DNA of 64,000 nucleotides, from positions 62,001 through 126,000 of the forward strand of contig JAHIUA010000023.1 of the NCBI GenBank assembly GCA_018817385.1, written 5' to 3'. The notes under the pieces were generated by a model that was not told the origin of the DNA, did no database searches, and was given only the letters and a program-made list of their open reading frames with translations. Every line of letters starts with the position of its first letter. Position 1 is the stretch's first letter. The position numbers and the translations under genes were made by a program. Positions 1 through 10,872 of the stretch are shown piece by piece. Source of the DNA: Pseudomonadota bacterium. GTDB taxonomy: Bacteria; Desulfobacterota; Desulfobulbia; Desulfobulbales; Desulfocapsaceae.

Positions 1-3000
1 CAATTCTCTTGTAACTGACTCAGAGATCCTTGAGATACCGAATGCTTCATAAAACGGTGCCCACTGGCTAAATGAATCCTTCTCAGGCCGCCACACAAAT
101 TCGACACTTGTTCCACTGAATATTTTTTTCAGTTCGCCGTCATCAGGTACAATCACTTCCACAGGTTCAACAAAAGATCCATTTTGAGTAAATACCAATG
201 CCTTCTCGATAAAATGACTCCACCATTCTGGTCGTTCGTCAGTTTTCTTTTTTGCTATTGGTAGAAGAACGCGATAAATAGAATCCAACAGGTCGCGTAA
301 TTTTTGAGAAGAATTTGCTGTATTCTGTTGAAGTAGCAACCACCTTTGTGCGAATGATTCCGGATCTGCTTTTTCTTTAACTCCCAAAGTGGTAACAAAA
401 AAATCTTTTAACCTTGGATAATGCTTTTCAAGGTAAACGAAATCATCACCAAGAATTTTTCCAGCATCTTCCCATATTACTTGCTCCAAAGTAAACCAAT
501 CACCTTCGCCCGTTTCCTTTAGGACAAAAATTATCTTATGTTGTTTAAACTGGCTTGCTATCTCTTCTGGATCACTAAATCGAGTTCTTCCGTCTAAGGC
601 GGAATAAATACGAGACAGCATTTCCTGATTTACATGTACTTCATTTGAATAATCTTTTAATGTCTCCACCAATTCACTGGTTGATATAACTGATTTTATT
701 CCTAATAATTCTATCGTCTGCTCTGAAATGGTTCCCTGTAAATAAGGGACAGTGTCACCAAAAATTTCTTTTATTTCCTTCCTGGGAAGAAAAACTTGTG
801 GTGGACGCATAAAGCCCTTTTGGGTTGGCAACCAGACCAGGCTCAGTAGGCATTTCTCGAATTCAGATTTTCTTTGCTCCTTAATAGAAAAATTATACCT
901 TCCATCAGGTCTTGATCTATGAATATAACCAAAGCTCGATACAGTGTTGTGCTTTGCCCAATCAAACAATGCATCTCTCTTCACAGATTCAATTTGCCCA
1001 CGAATATTTATCGTCCATTCCGGAGCCTTATAATCATCATACTCATTATAATATTCATGATTTTGGTAATGGAATGGGTCTGGAAATTTTTTTATAATGT
1101 ATTTTATTGAATAAAACTTGGCATGCGACATTAAATGATCAACAGTTACAGCTTCATAATAATTTGACAAAACAACAAAATGCTTTCTATCATCCTCTGT
1201 TACCCATATATGCTGCCACCCTGTTTGAAGATCATAATTTTCAGGAACCACTACATTCTGTCTATATAAATCAGATAAAATATATTTCTCTCCATTGTCC
1301 AGCACCACAGGAATTTTATCCCAATCCTTAAACTCTTCATCTGCATGAGCTACGAGAAAGGAGGTCGCCGATGCTATTTGTTCGGGATTCATATCTTCAT
1401 ACTTGTCCAGAAGAACATTTTGAATACCAATACAAAAATTTGTTTTTGAAAAGGGATGTACATTCAAATGCTCCATCATCCAAGCCATAACTTTGTTACT
1501 GTCTTGCATCCGGGCAATAGTTTCCAAAAAACTTCTCTCCAGGAAAGCAACAGGAATTTTTTTCTCAAGCCAGCCAGGAACATCTTTTATTACTGTTCGA
1601 GCTTCATCATCACGCTCAAAGTAAATTGGTTGGTCGTCATTGCATGACAACATGCTGGTTTGATATGCATCTGACCATATTTTCACAATTTTTTTTGAGA
1701 GGAGAGCCTGGCCTTCAATTTTATTTTTTTTAAGATATGAGTAAAGTTGTAAAAACCATTCATTTGATTTGCTACCAAGCCAATGCTCATCTTCAAGACA
1801 TTCTATAAGCTCTTCATTACTCAGTGAAGATACTCCAATAGTTCTTAATTTTTTGTCATACGGTCTAAGTTCCGGCTTCACAAGTTGTACCGTTTTCCTT
1901 AAAGCATTTGGCAAATCATCTCCGAATAAATCCCAAAAGTCTTTACGGGCAATACTGCTTGTTTTCGGTATAGCCAGGCAATCATGGTGTACGATATACA
2001 CACATGCCGTTTGTTTTAGTTTTTCAAGTATCTCCGGGATAACCGGCTCAAGGAAGGGACGATTTGTGCTTCGTGGGATTGATGCGTAGGCCTTAATCTT
2101 TTTATCATAGGGGAGAATATTTGATGACAAGCAGGAAACCAATGACTCGACATAAACATCGGCAATGCAATCACGTAGCCAACCGTTCCAAGGCTCATTC
2201 TCCTTCACTCCCTCACGAGAACTGGTCAGGAGAAAATCTGCATTAATCAAAAAAGGTAATCCTGTATTTTCCCAAACAGGCAAATAGGCAAACAGCTTGC
2301 CCTGCTGTTTATTGACTAAAGGAATTGCGATGGAAACTTCACGGGTGTTGATTTCTTCTCGTTCTTCGTGGTTAACATCTGCAGGTTTCTTATATTCTTT
2401 AGAGGTTACCCAGAAGAGATGCTCTAAAATTTCTTCATTTTTATCGTCCTTTTTCAGGTAGGTTAGTTTTACAAGAGGAAATTCTGAATCATCTTTTTCG
2501 ATGATCATCTCATACTTTTTTCCTAGATCTACAACCAGTTCAATCGTTTTTAATCTTTTTAAAAAAATAATCGTTTCAGGAGCTATATCTTTAAGGGCCA
2601 ACGAGACTTTATCATCTGGAAAATCTGATCTGTCGAGCGGCAGATAGATAGAAGTAATTTGCTTGTTTAAACCCCTAGGAATAGATTGCAACCATCTGGG
2701 AACGATGTACCCAAGTCCAGAGAATTCGTCTTTTTCAGGCAACGAAAACTGAAATCCGTTGGAAAAAATATGGGGACAACTGGTCACCCGAAAAACCGAT
2801 TTGAAACCAATTCCTTTTTCACCAATATATCCTTGTTTCTTAGTTTTTGTGGATTGACCTACATCGCATATTGCTGCAACATTTTCTTTTTGAAAACCAA
2901 CTTCATTGTTTTCAACTATCAATGCAGCCTTTCCTTGACTATATTTTATGGGATCTTTTTTTGTTAAAACAAAACGTAGCGTAGGAATTTCTTTTTCATA

Positions 3001-3168
3001 GGTGTTATCTTCGGCATTTTGGATGAGCTCAAAAATAAAATGGGTCTCTTTCGCGTAGAGATCATGAGCAAGTTTATTAATAGCCTCTGAATATCCGCGT
3101 AGAATTCGCTCGGTATTCTTTTCAGGGCTATAATCATCTCTGATTTCCCGAATAATGTTCTCTTGCAA
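1..3168 (-). CDS. Large Hsp90/sacsin-N-terminal-like histidine-kinase-fold ATPase, C-terminus truncated by window edge
   Basis: Minus-strand frame open from TTG at 3166-3168 to base 1 (1056 codons, no stop seen); GGAGGGG RBS overlaps the end of the upstream gene. Translation begins MQENIIREIRDDYSPEKNTERILRGYSEAINKLAHDLYAKETHFIFELIQNAEDN..., with ELIQNAEDN and GYIGEKGIGFKSVF ATP-lid-like motifs. Not in the ORF track, probably because it has no stop in the window. Confidence 0.85.
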   Translation of the reverse strand, partial: MQENIIREIRDDYSPEKNTERILRGYSEAINKLAHDLYAKETHFIFELIQNAEDNTYEKEIPTLRFVLTKKDPIKYSQGKAALIVENNEVGFQKENVAAICDVGQSTKTKKQGYIGEKGIGFKSVFRVTSCPHIFSNGFQFSLPEKDEFSGLGYIVPRWLQSIPRGLNKQITSIYLPLDRSDFPDDKVSLALKDIAPETIIFLKRLKTIELVVDLGKKYEMIIEKDDSEFPLVKLTYLKKDDKNEEILEHLFWVTSKEYKKPADVNHEEREEINTREVSIAIPLVNKQQGKLFAYLPVWENTGLPFLINADFLLTSSREGVKENEPWNGWLRDCIADVYVESLVSCLSSNILPYDKKIKAYASIPRSTNRPFLEPVIPEILEKLKQTACVYIVHHDCLAIPKTSSIARKDFWDLFGDDLPNALRKTVQLVKPELRPYDKKLRTIGVSSLSNEELIECLEDEHWLGSKSNEWFLQLYSYLKKNKIEGQALLSKKIVKIWSDAYQTSMLSCNDDQPIYFERDDEARTVIKDVPGWLEKKIPVAFLERSFLETIARMQDSNKVMAWMMEHLNVHPFSKTNFCIGIQNVLLDKYEDMNPEQIASATSFLVAHADEEFKDWDKIPVVLDNGEKYILSDLYRQNVVVPENYDLQTGWQHIWVTEDDRKHFVVLSNYYEAVTVDHLMSHAKFYSIKYIIKKFPDPFHYQNHEYYNEYDDYKAPEWTINIRGQIESVKRDALFDWAKHNTVSSFGYIHRSRPDGRYNFSIKEQRKSEFEKCLLSLVWLPTQKGFMRPPQVFLPRKEIKEIFGDTVPYLQGTISEQTIELLGIKSVISTSELVETLKDYSNEVHVNQEMLSRIYSALDGRTRFSDPEEIASQFKQHKIIFVLKETGEGDWFTLEQVIWEDAGKILGDDFVYLEKHYPRLKDFFVTTLGVKEKADPESFAQRWLLLQQNTANSSQKLRDLLDSIYRVLLPIAKKKTDERPEWWSHFIEKALVFTQNGSFVEPVEVIVPDDGELKKIFSGTSVEFVWRPEKDSFSQWAPFYEAFGISRISESVTREL

Positions 3169-3171
3169 AAT

Positions 3172-6100
3172 TTACCCCTCCATCCGCAAAACACCAAAAA
3201 CAACCGCTCGAGCATGTATATCAGAACCTTTTTCTGCAATGTCTAACTCAGACATCCTTCTCTCAAAGTCTGCTTGGTTGTTGTTGAGCTGGGCCTGTTT
3301 CATTCGTCTAATTTTTTCATTTGTTGCATTCGACAACTGTTCAGACACAACACTTTGTCGGCCTCGATGACTGGTTTTTAAGCTAACTCGCTTAAATGAA
3401 GAAATTTCTTGTGCTTTCCGATGATGCTCTTCTCTTTCCTTGCTCCATAATCTGTGATGTGTTCTGTCTAATTCCTCAAAAGCCTTTTCTTCATCTAGGA
3501 CCATATCGGGAAGCATTTCCGCCCCGGATTCAATATAGTCAAAAAAGTTTTCTCTTATGTTGGTATCCTCACAGACTGGAATGAGCCTGAGTTCTTGCCG
3601 CACTCCTTTGTACTCCCAAGCATAGATGGCAAACAGATAGTCACCTGGACTAACTTCCGATCCAGTAATTCGCAGGGTAGTATATACAGGTTCCGCACTT
3701 TCAAGAAAACGAGCTGCCTGGAGAACAAGTGGATGCAAAGGCATGATGAAATGAGCTTCTCTATGGTCTGCGGCACAAGATGATTCAAAGGTTATGGCAC
3801 AGTGCGGTTCAGATCCCTTAAGCCACTTATCCCATTCACGATTCATAGGCGTTCTTTGAACCACTAATTTTCTAAAATCAGCAAGTAATTGATTTCGGGA
3901 ACCCTGTGAAAGCCGCAGTGTTTTAAGTTCCTTTTCACCGAGAATATACTCACCTTTACCGATTCGTTTTTCCAAATACTCCGACACAAACCGCTGAATA
4001 GCCCCTGAAGTCAACCAGTGACTCTCAGATTCGCTGATTTCCGTGTCCACAGCGATTTTTGGCAAACGAATACCAAACAATTCTTTCTCGCTATCTTCAA
4101 GTGCCTGCTGTTCGTGAATTTTATGAATCTCGTTATCTGCCAGTTGTTCTAATTTTTCCCGACGTTCGGACTCCGACAACTCGAGATTATCTGCAATACC
4201 GCGAATTTCTCGATGAATATCACCCAGAATTTCTTCACAATCTCCAATACTTTCTTCAAAAACACCGATTCTCAGCAGGCACCTGTTGTAAATATCAGCA
4301 TCTACTGTATCAGGGGTGATCAGGTTATAAATTGCCACAGCCTCGCTCTTTTGGCCGCGACGGTCAATACGCCCTATCCTCTGTTCTATCCGCATAGGAT
4401 TCCAGGGGAGATCGTAATTGATCATCAAATCACAAAATTGATAATCAAGCCCCTCACATCCTACTTCAGAGAAAAGCATAACATCAATCGCGTCTGCAGC
4501 ATCCCGTGATCTTTCAAAACGTCGTCTTAACAATAACCGTTCTTCGTCTTTAATATCTCCATGAACTAATCCTACTCGAACACTCTGAGCCAATAATTTT
4601 TTCTCAAGATAAGAAAGAGTGTGCCTGAAACTACTAAAAACCATAACTTTGTTATTCTCTTGATCTTGCTTCTCGAGAATAATGATCAGGAATTCATCAA
4701 ATTTGGGGTCATCAGGAGGGAGGCTTGTAGCTTTATCGAAAATAGTTTGTGCAAAATCGTTCAGGGGCTGACTATTATTAACCTCTGCCAGCTCCTCATC
4801 TGTAGTTTCCTGCCACTCCAATTCCGTTAGACGCCTATTTAGGATATGGTCAATAAAGGGGGCCAAGCCAAAAATACAACTGGCAGCCTGCCTCCGAATA
4901 GTTGACATCATAAAATTCACATTTTGACTTCCATGTAAAAGAGAGAGAGCTGTTGCTTCAAACCTAAGTAACTGATCGTGCAACTCCTTTTGTTCCTCCG
5001 TAAAAGGAACCTCTATGGTATACGGTCTACGCAAACAGAAATTGCCAATATCACGCCGCCTGGTTCTGTTTATTATTCTTGAAAAGCTATGAAAATTTTC
5101 AATGTCACGTATTGCCAGGACTCTGTTTTCTCTATCCACTCCGCCTTGAGCCAGTTTCTTCTGCGTTTCTTTAAAGACTGGATTGTGGCGGAGCATAGAA
5201 TTACCCCATGGCGTACCTGCTGCAAGCTCCAAGGATTCCAGAGCCAATTGGCCCCAATCATCGCCACCAGATCTGGCGGCAGACAGAGCCTGATTGATAT
5301 AAGGATTTGGTTCTGCCATATGCTCAAACGCTTCTTCATCAATAACCAGATCCGGTCTGAGTAATCTAAGAAGTGTATAAAGATCATGACTCCCCATCTG
5401 AACAGGAGTAGCTGTCAAGAATAGAACTGCTTCTGCATTTTCACATAAAAAGCGGACTCCTTGGTGGGCAAAAGTCGTTGAGTTTCTGATATGATGCGCC
5501 TCATCAACGATTACCAAGTCAAATCTTGGTGGAGGGTCGAGTTGAAAAAGCCCCAATTGGTTTTTCCGCTTGGTACTATATCCATGCAACAAATTTTCAT
5601 CAAATAATGAAAAGGGAATAATAGTTTTCTTATGCTGATCAGGCCATTCTCCGTCAAGGTCAGTCTCTTCAATACAATGTCTGAGACCATTTCCGTCAAG
5701 CTGAGTGAAACGTTCGTCAAACCGTTTCATTTCCAGTTCCCATTTTCGTTCTGCAACCAATGGCTTTGGACAAATAATAAGAACAGATTCGATATCATTT
5801 CTGGCCTGTAGTTCCCGTAAAACCAAACCGGCCTCAATAGTTTTTCCTACGCCGACACCGTCAGCAATCAATAAACGTGGTTGGTCCGATCTGATAATTT
5901 TCAGGGCTGGTCGAAACTGGTATGGAACAAAATCAATTCTGGCAGCGTTCAGGGAATACAACGTTGACAAAGAAGGATGCCTTATCTGCAGGCAAGTGAG
6001 CAGGCTATGGAGTTCCGAAAGTGGAACGACCCGTTTTTCACCTTTGGTAACAACTACTGACAATTGTGAAAGATAGAATTGCTGTAGGTTGCCATCAATA

Positions 6101-6759
6101 AAAACCTTACAGCGGGCATCTGGCGAGTTTCCATCCAACTCTACTACAGCCCCTTGCATAGAAGGATCACTGATCAATTCGATTATACTACCGACTACAA
6201 TCCCTCCCTTATTGTCATCAGGGAACTCATCGGAGTTTTTGTCTGACTTGTCCTCCGTTCTCACTTGCCGTTTATCATCGTCTCTTCTTTTTGGCGCAGC
6301 AGTCTGAATTAGGACATCATTTTTAAGCTGTTTTATTTCAGAAATAGTTTCATCATCTGCACCAATTAGAGTAAGAAACTGCTGAAGGTTATCTATATCA
6401 CGATAGACATCATCCTTATCCAAACCGTAGGTGTCGCTATGTGCCCACCGGTTACGGATAATTTGCATCTCTTTTACATAGTGCCTGTCACGGGTCGTCA
6501 GTCTTTTCTGCTGTGAAATTTCATACCAGTTTTTATCCATTATCCTCAGTAGAGCAGCTAAATCCAGCCGCCCTAGCTGGGTAATATTGTCATGCTTAAT
6601 TCTTTGTGCCTGCTGATAAGAGAGTTTTGGAACAACCAGAGTCTGCCACCATGTTTCATGATCGACAGTATTCAAGACGTCCTTCAGCCAGAGAGTAAGC
6701 AGATTAGTGGTACAATGGAAGAACTCTGAAAATTTCCCAAAAATTTTACTTTCATTCAC
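3172..6759 (-). CDS. SNF2/HepA-like DEAD/DEAH helicase, 1195 aa
   Basis: Motifs ADGVGVGKTIEAGLVL (Walker A), DLVIVDEAHH (DEAH), FLTATPVQ, GLVHGDIKDEER, MRIEQRIGRIDRRGQ. Confidence 0.88.
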   Translation of the reverse strand: MNESKIFGKFSEFFHCTTNLLTLWLKDVLNTVDHETWWQTLVVPKLSYQQAQRIKHDNITQLGRLDLAALLRIMDKNWYEISQQKRLTTRDRHYVKEMQIIRNRWAHSDTYGLDKDDVYRDIDNLQQFLTLIGADDETISEIKQLKNDVLIQTAAPKRRDDDKRQVRTEDKSDKNSDEFPDDNKGGIVVGSIIELISDPSMQGAVVELDGNSPDARCKVFIDGNLQQFYLSQLSVVVTKGEKRVVPLSELHSLLTCLQIRHPSLSTLYSLNAARIDFVPYQFRPALKIIRSDQPRLLIADGVGVGKTIEAGLVLRELQARNDIESVLIICPKPLVAERKWELEMKRFDERFTQLDGNGLRHCIEETDLDGEWPDQHKKTIIPFSLFDENLLHGYSTKRKNQLGLFQLDPPPRFDLVIVDEAHHIRNSTTFAHQGVRFLCENAEAVLFLTATPVQMGSHDLYTLLRLLRPDLVIDEEAFEHMAEPNPYINQALSAARSGGDDWGQLALESLELAAGTPWGNSMLRHNPVFKETQKKLAQGGVDRENRVLAIRDIENFHSFSRIINRTRRRDIGNFCLRRPYTIEVPFTEEQKELHDQLLRFEATALSLLHGSQNVNFMMSTIRRQAASCIFGLAPFIDHILNRRLTELEWQETTDEELAEVNNSQPLNDFAQTIFDKATSLPPDDPKFDEFLIIILEKQDQENNKVMVFSSFRHTLSYLEKKLLAQSVRVGLVHGDIKDEERLLLRRRFERSRDAADAIDVMLFSEVGCEGLDYQFCDLMINYDLPWNPMRIEQRIGRIDRRGQKSEAVAIYNLITPDTVDADIYNRCLLRIGVFEESIGDCEEILGDIHREIRGIADNLELSESERREKLEQLADNEIHKIHEQQALEDSEKELFGIRLPKIAVDTEISESESHWLTSGAIQRFVSEYLEKRIGKGEYILGEKELKTLRLSQGSRNQLLADFRKLVVQRTPMNREWDKWLKGSEPHCAITFESSCAADHREAHFIMPLHPLVLQAARFLESAEPVYTTLRITGSEVSPGDYLFAIYAWEYKGVRQELRLIPVCEDTNIRENFFDYIESGAEMLPDMVLDEEKAFEELDRTHHRLWSKEREEHHRKAQEISSFKRVSLKTSHRGRQSVVSEQLSNATNEKIRRMKQAQLNNNQADFERRMSELDIAEKGSDIHARAVVFGVLRMEG

Positions 6760-6775
6760 AATTTATTACTCCTTA

Positions 6776-6820
6776 CACGCATCATTCGAAAGTTCAGTTC
6801 CTTGTCGAATGATGCGTGTA
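6776..6820. repeat. Perfect inverted repeat, 15-bp arms, 15-nt loop
   Basis: ACACGCATCATTCGA (6776-6790) and TCGAATGATGCGTGT (6806-6820); lies just 5' of the helicase RBS/start. Confidence 0.9.
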
Positions 6821-6931
6821 AATTCCCAATCATAGGGTTTATGTGTTTTCTTCAGCAATCAAGCCAGCTATTCTGGAGGACAGATTATGTCGAATTTGTG
6901 GTTTGTAAAAATCAAGTTATTCCTTTTATAT

Positions 6932-7660
6932 CTACACCATACTAAGTTCAAGTTTATGTTTAATTTTCTCCCAACCTGGGATGACAGAGTCGAGAAGCTT
7001 ATAAAATTCTGAGCTATGATCATGATATTTCAGGTGACACAGCTCATGCGTAACAACATATTCAATGCATTCTTTAGGCGCTCTGATCAGGTCTGTATTG
7101 AGGGTCACCGTCCCTTTACCTGAAAGGCTGCCCCACCGTTTTTGCATTCGTTTAATGGATAGTTTAGGCTTGCCAATTCCGAGACCATTGAATTTCTGCC
7201 AACAGAGGTCCAAACTCTCAACAAATTGAATCTGCGCCTTTTTCAAATACCATTGATTTAAAAGTGTCTTGGCTATGTCAGGAGTCGGCTCACTCCGGCA
7301 AGTGATATTAAAAAATCCACGAGATAATTTGACAGAGTTTTCTGATCCCTGGGTTAACTTTAAACGATATTGCCTTCCAAGATACAGGTGAGTCTCACCG
7401 TTCACGTAACATCGATCAGGCGTCTTGGGATTAAACTGCTTGAAATAATTCAGCTGTTTAAGAATCCAGCGAGCTCTTTTAATGACCTTCTTGTCTATAA
7501 TTGCAATGTCTGATTGTACGGGCGCTTTGACAATAACGGTACTGTCAGGATGCACCGCAATTTCCATGGTTTTTCTGTTGCAATAGAACAGACTGAAATT
7601 AATGGACTTTCGACCATAAACAACTGAGTGTCTTTCGTTTTTGCTTATTGCCCCCATCAA
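6932..7660 (-). CDS. YgjP-like metal-dependent peptidase/hydrolase (DUF45)
   Basis: VVTHELCHLKYHDHSSEFY (HExxH-like) plus KRMQKRWGSLSGKGTVTLN; start overlaps hsdR stop by 4 bp. Confidence 0.85.
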   Translation of the reverse strand: MMGAISKNERHSVVYGRKSINFSLFYCNRKTMEIAVHPDSTVIVKAPVQSDIAIIDKKVIKRARWILKQLNYFKQFNPKTPDRCYVNGETHLYLGRQYRLKLTQGSENSVKLSRGFFNITCRSEPTPDIAKTLLNQWYLKKAQIQFVESLDLCWQKFNGLGIGKPKLSIKRMQKRWGSLSGKGTVTLNTDLIRAPKECIEYVVTHELCHLKYHDHSSEFYKLLDSVIPGWEKIKHKLELSMV

Positions 7661-10600
7661 TTATAGCTCCTGTGCTTTGCCACCTGCAGAACCTTTTCTA
7701 TTATTTCATCCATTTGATCCAATGATAGCTCAATGCCTTTTTCTGTTTTGAGCTCGTCGTATAGATAATCGTCAATTTCATTTGCTGTTTGGTTTTGTGC
7801 ATCTTCATCATCCCAGAAATGAACTTTTTTATGCGTCTCTAGGATGCTGTGGATGGCAATAGCCGTGTCAGCTGTAATGGTTTCAAGACCAGGTCCATTC
7901 AAATCATGTTTCTCAAGGAATGGCTTTAATACACCATAGTAAGCCATGGCGTCCTCTTTGCCGGTCAGCTGTTCTGGGATATCATCATGTACTTTTCCAA
8001 CGACCTTATTCCTGATATCCACAACCTTGCTCAGGTAGTCTAAATCAGAGATCCGCTTTGCCCTGAAATCTTCGATAGCTTGTTGGATAAGTTTTGAGAA
8101 TTTTTCATAAAACGCCGGATCTTCATCCATTTTTTCTGTAATTACTCTTTTAGTGGCATGGGCAATCGTATCGGCTTTTGACCCAGTGGACTTTTTTGTT
8201 TGGTATACTCCTTGCTCTTCTTTGACCTGATTGAACATCTTGTCGTCAAAAATATTTACAGGCTCATTGAGCTGAATTACCTCATTCGCTTGTATGTGCG
8301 TATCTAAAAGCTTTTTAATTTTTGGCTCATAATCCCTGTAGTCAATTGCCTCCGCATAGCGCAGTTTCACTGCAGCCTTAAGCAACATAAATTTGCGTAA
8401 ATCAGCCTTGTATCTTGATAATGTTTTGTCATCCGTTTCAGACAAAAAACGTTCAGAAGAAAGAGCAATCGCTAGGTTCTTACCAAACTCCGAAAGACGT
8501 CCGTAGAATTCTTCCCTGATTTCATCGTCTGCCAGTAGAACCTCATATGCTTCTTCATCATAGGAGTGTTTTACTGTCTTGAAAAGATCCCAAAGATCTG
8601 AGTGTCTTCCAGGGAGTTTTTCTATTTCACTGTTTATTGAGGTGAGTGTGCCAACAAGGTCAGATTCGTCAAACCCTTCAAACGCGCTGTACATGGTCAG
8701 GGCTTTATCTAATTCTCCGAGGACACTTGCGTAATCAACAATATAGCCAAATTCCTTCCCTTCAAACAGTCTGTTTACTCGTGCAATTGCCTGAAGAAGG
8801 GTATGCTCCTTTAAAACCCGGCATAAATACATAACAGCATTTCTGGGGGCATCAAAACCGGTTAAAAGTTTAGATACTACGATCAATATTTCAGGCTCGC
8901 TACCATGTTTAAACTGGTTGATAAGCTGTTTGGTGTATTCTTCTTCGTTACCATAGCGTTTCATCATTTTTAGCCAAAATTTCAACACGTCATCTGTTGT
9001 CTCATCATCGGTCTCATCGTATCCTTCACGCATATCCGGAGGAGAAATAACAACTTCTGAAGATACTATACCGATCTCGTCGAGATAAGAGTTGTATTTG
9101 AGGGCAGAAGCCTTGTTCGGGGCAACTAGTTGAGCTTTGAATCCAGTTCCCTGCCAATTGGAGCGGTAGTGCTCGCTGATATCGAAAGCCCTCATGTAGA
9201 TGACCTGATCTGCTTTGTTGAGCATTTCCGCCCGTGCGTACTTACGTTTCAGGTCCGCTTGTTGTTTTTTGGTAAGTCCCTGCGTATGACGTTCGAACCA
9301 CAAATCAACAGCTGATTGGTTCTGGGTCATTTCCACATGACGCCCTTCATAGAGGAGAGGAACTACGGCCCCGTCTTCTACAGCCTGGGTGATTGAATAA
9401 TGCGGCTCAATCAACTCACCAAATTTAGTGAAACTATTTTTTTCCTTTTTAAGTAGAGGAGTTCCGGTGAATCCCAAATAACAGGCATTGGGGAACATTT
9501 GTCTCATGCGGGCAGAGAATGATCCAAACTGAGTCCGATGACTTTCATCCACCAAAATAAAAATATCAGTTGATTCATCTTGGTACTTTTTTACTGCATA
9601 TGCTTTGTCGAATTTATGGATCAGCGTGGTGATGATCCCGGATTGCTTCTCGGCAACCAATTCCAGTAGATTGCGTCCTGAGCTGGCACGATTGGCCTCA
9701 AGATTACAGGCGGCAAAAGTATTGCCAAGCTGCTTATCCAAATCGTCCCTGTCTGTTACCAACACTATCCTGGGATTTAATATGTCAATATCCAAAGCAA
9801 GGTTTCTTGCTAGCATAACCATTGTTAGGGACTTCCCGGAACCTTGTGTGTGCCAGATAACACCTCCCTTACGGGCCCCAGTGTTGTCAAAGTGCTTCAG
9901 ACGGTTAAGAGTTGATTTTGTCACAAAATATTGCTGATAACGAGCCACCTTTTTTATGCCGCCATCAAAAACAGTAAATTTCCATGCCAGTTCCAATAAT
10001 CTCTCTGGTCGGCATAAAGAATACAGCGATTTGTCCTGCTCTGTAACAAGGCGATCTGCGTCTAAATATGCAGTAGTGGCATTAAGAGTGGTCGCAAGTT
10101 TGGAAATAATATCAGTGGGAAGGTGTGTGTTAACTAATTCCTGAAGTTTTCCGAAAGCGCTCTCTCCCGCGTCCATTTGAGGTTCTTTCCACATACCCCA
10201 GAATTTAGCCGCAGTTCCAGTTGTTGCATACTTGGCACTGTTTTTATTTATGGCGAGAACCAATTGTGTATAAATGAACAGTTTCGGTATGTGTTCATCA
10301 TTCTGGTTCCTGATGGATTGGGAAACAGCCTGTTCCACCTCAATCTGAGGAGCTTTGCACTCAATCACGCAAAAAGGAATACCATTGACAAACAAGACTA
10401 TATCCGGGCGAACAGTCTCTGTGCTTCTTGAACGTTCAACGCTATATTCAATGGTTACATGAAAGCGATTTCGCAGTGGATTGCGCCAGTCTATATAATT
10501 TAGAGAGAAACTCTTTGAGTCCCCTTCGATGGTCTGCGCCATCGCAGTCCCCAGCGTTAACAGGTCATAAACCGCTTCATTTGTTCTCAGCAATCCATCA

Positions 10601-10857
10601 TATTTGATATTTTTTAGCTTCTGGATGGCAGACTGTATGTTTTCTTCGCTAAAAAGGTACTCATTTCCCTTGTATCTAATGCGGTTAATAACTTTGAGCT
10701 GATTCCTCAGAATGTTTTCTAAGAGTACATTCGATGTCCTGCCCAGCCTTTCATCCAATGCCTCAGCAGGCGCAATATATTCAAAGCCCAGGCCAATAAG
10801 GAGCTGTAAGGCCGGAATTTGAGAAAGATGTTTTTCGTTAATTTGAAATTTGCTCAT
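7657..10857 (-). CDS. hsdR: Type I restriction endonuclease subunit R (HsdR)
   Basis: RPDIVLFVNGIPFCVIECK nuclease motif, GGVIWHTQGSGKSLTM, DESHRTQ, GFTGTPL, QAIARVNR. Confidence 0.95.
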   Translation of the reverse strand: MSKFQINEKHLSQIPALQLLIGLGFEYIAPAEALDERLGRTSNVLLENILRNQLKVINRIRYKGNEYLFSEENIQSAIQKLKNIKYDGLLRTNEAVYDLLTLGTAMAQTIEGDSKSFSLNYIDWRNPLRNRFHVTIEYSVERSRSTETVRPDIVLFVNGIPFCVIECKAPQIEVEQAVSQSIRNQNDEHIPKLFIYTQLVLAINKNSAKYATTGTAAKFWGMWKEPQMDAGESAFGKLQELVNTHLPTDIISKLATTLNATTAYLDADRLVTEQDKSLYSLCRPERLLELAWKFTVFDGGIKKVARYQQYFVTKSTLNRLKHFDNTGARKGGVIWHTQGSGKSLTMVMLARNLALDIDILNPRIVLVTDRDDLDKQLGNTFAACNLEANRASSGRNLLELVAEKQSGIITTLIHKFDKAYAVKKYQDESTDIFILVDESHRTQFGSFSARMRQMFPNACYLGFTGTPLLKKEKNSFTKFGELIEPHYSITQAVEDGAVVPLLYEGRHVEMTQNQSAVDLWFERHTQGLTKKQQADLKRKYARAEMLNKADQVIYMRAFDISEHYRSNWQGTGFKAQLVAPNKASALKYNSYLDEIGIVSSEVVISPPDMREGYDETDDETTDDVLKFWLKMMKRYGNEEEYTKQLINQFKHGSEPEILIVVSKLLTGFDAPRNAVMYLCRVLKEHTLLQAIARVNRLFEGKEFGYIVDYASVLGELDKALTMYSAFEGFDESDLVGTLTSINSEIEKLPGRHSDLWDLFKTVKHSYDEEAYEVLLADDEIREEFYGRLSEFGKNLAIALSSERFLSETDDKTLSRYKADLRKFMLLKAAVKLRYAEAIDYRDYEPKIKKLLDTHIQANEVIQLNEPVNIFDDKMFNQVKEEQGVYQTKKSTGSKADTIAHATKRVITEKMDEDPAFYEKFSKLIQQAIEDFRAKRISDLDYLSKVVDIRNKVVGKVHDDIPEQLTGKEDAMAYYGVLKPFLEKHDLNGPGLETITADTAIAIHSILETHKKVHFWDDEDAQNQTANEIDDYLYDELKTEKGIELSLDQMDEIIEKVLQVAKHRSYN

Positions 10858-10872
10858 ATATCCTCTCTTGCC

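Noticed and set aside
912-2967. Plus-strand ORFs of 60-106 aa in the first 3 kb
   Set aside because: All are antisense to the continuous minus-strand Hsp90-like ATPase frame.
2964-3239. 91-aa minus-strand ORF
   Set aside because: Wrong frame; overlaps the TTG-started Hsp90-like gene and the helicase end.
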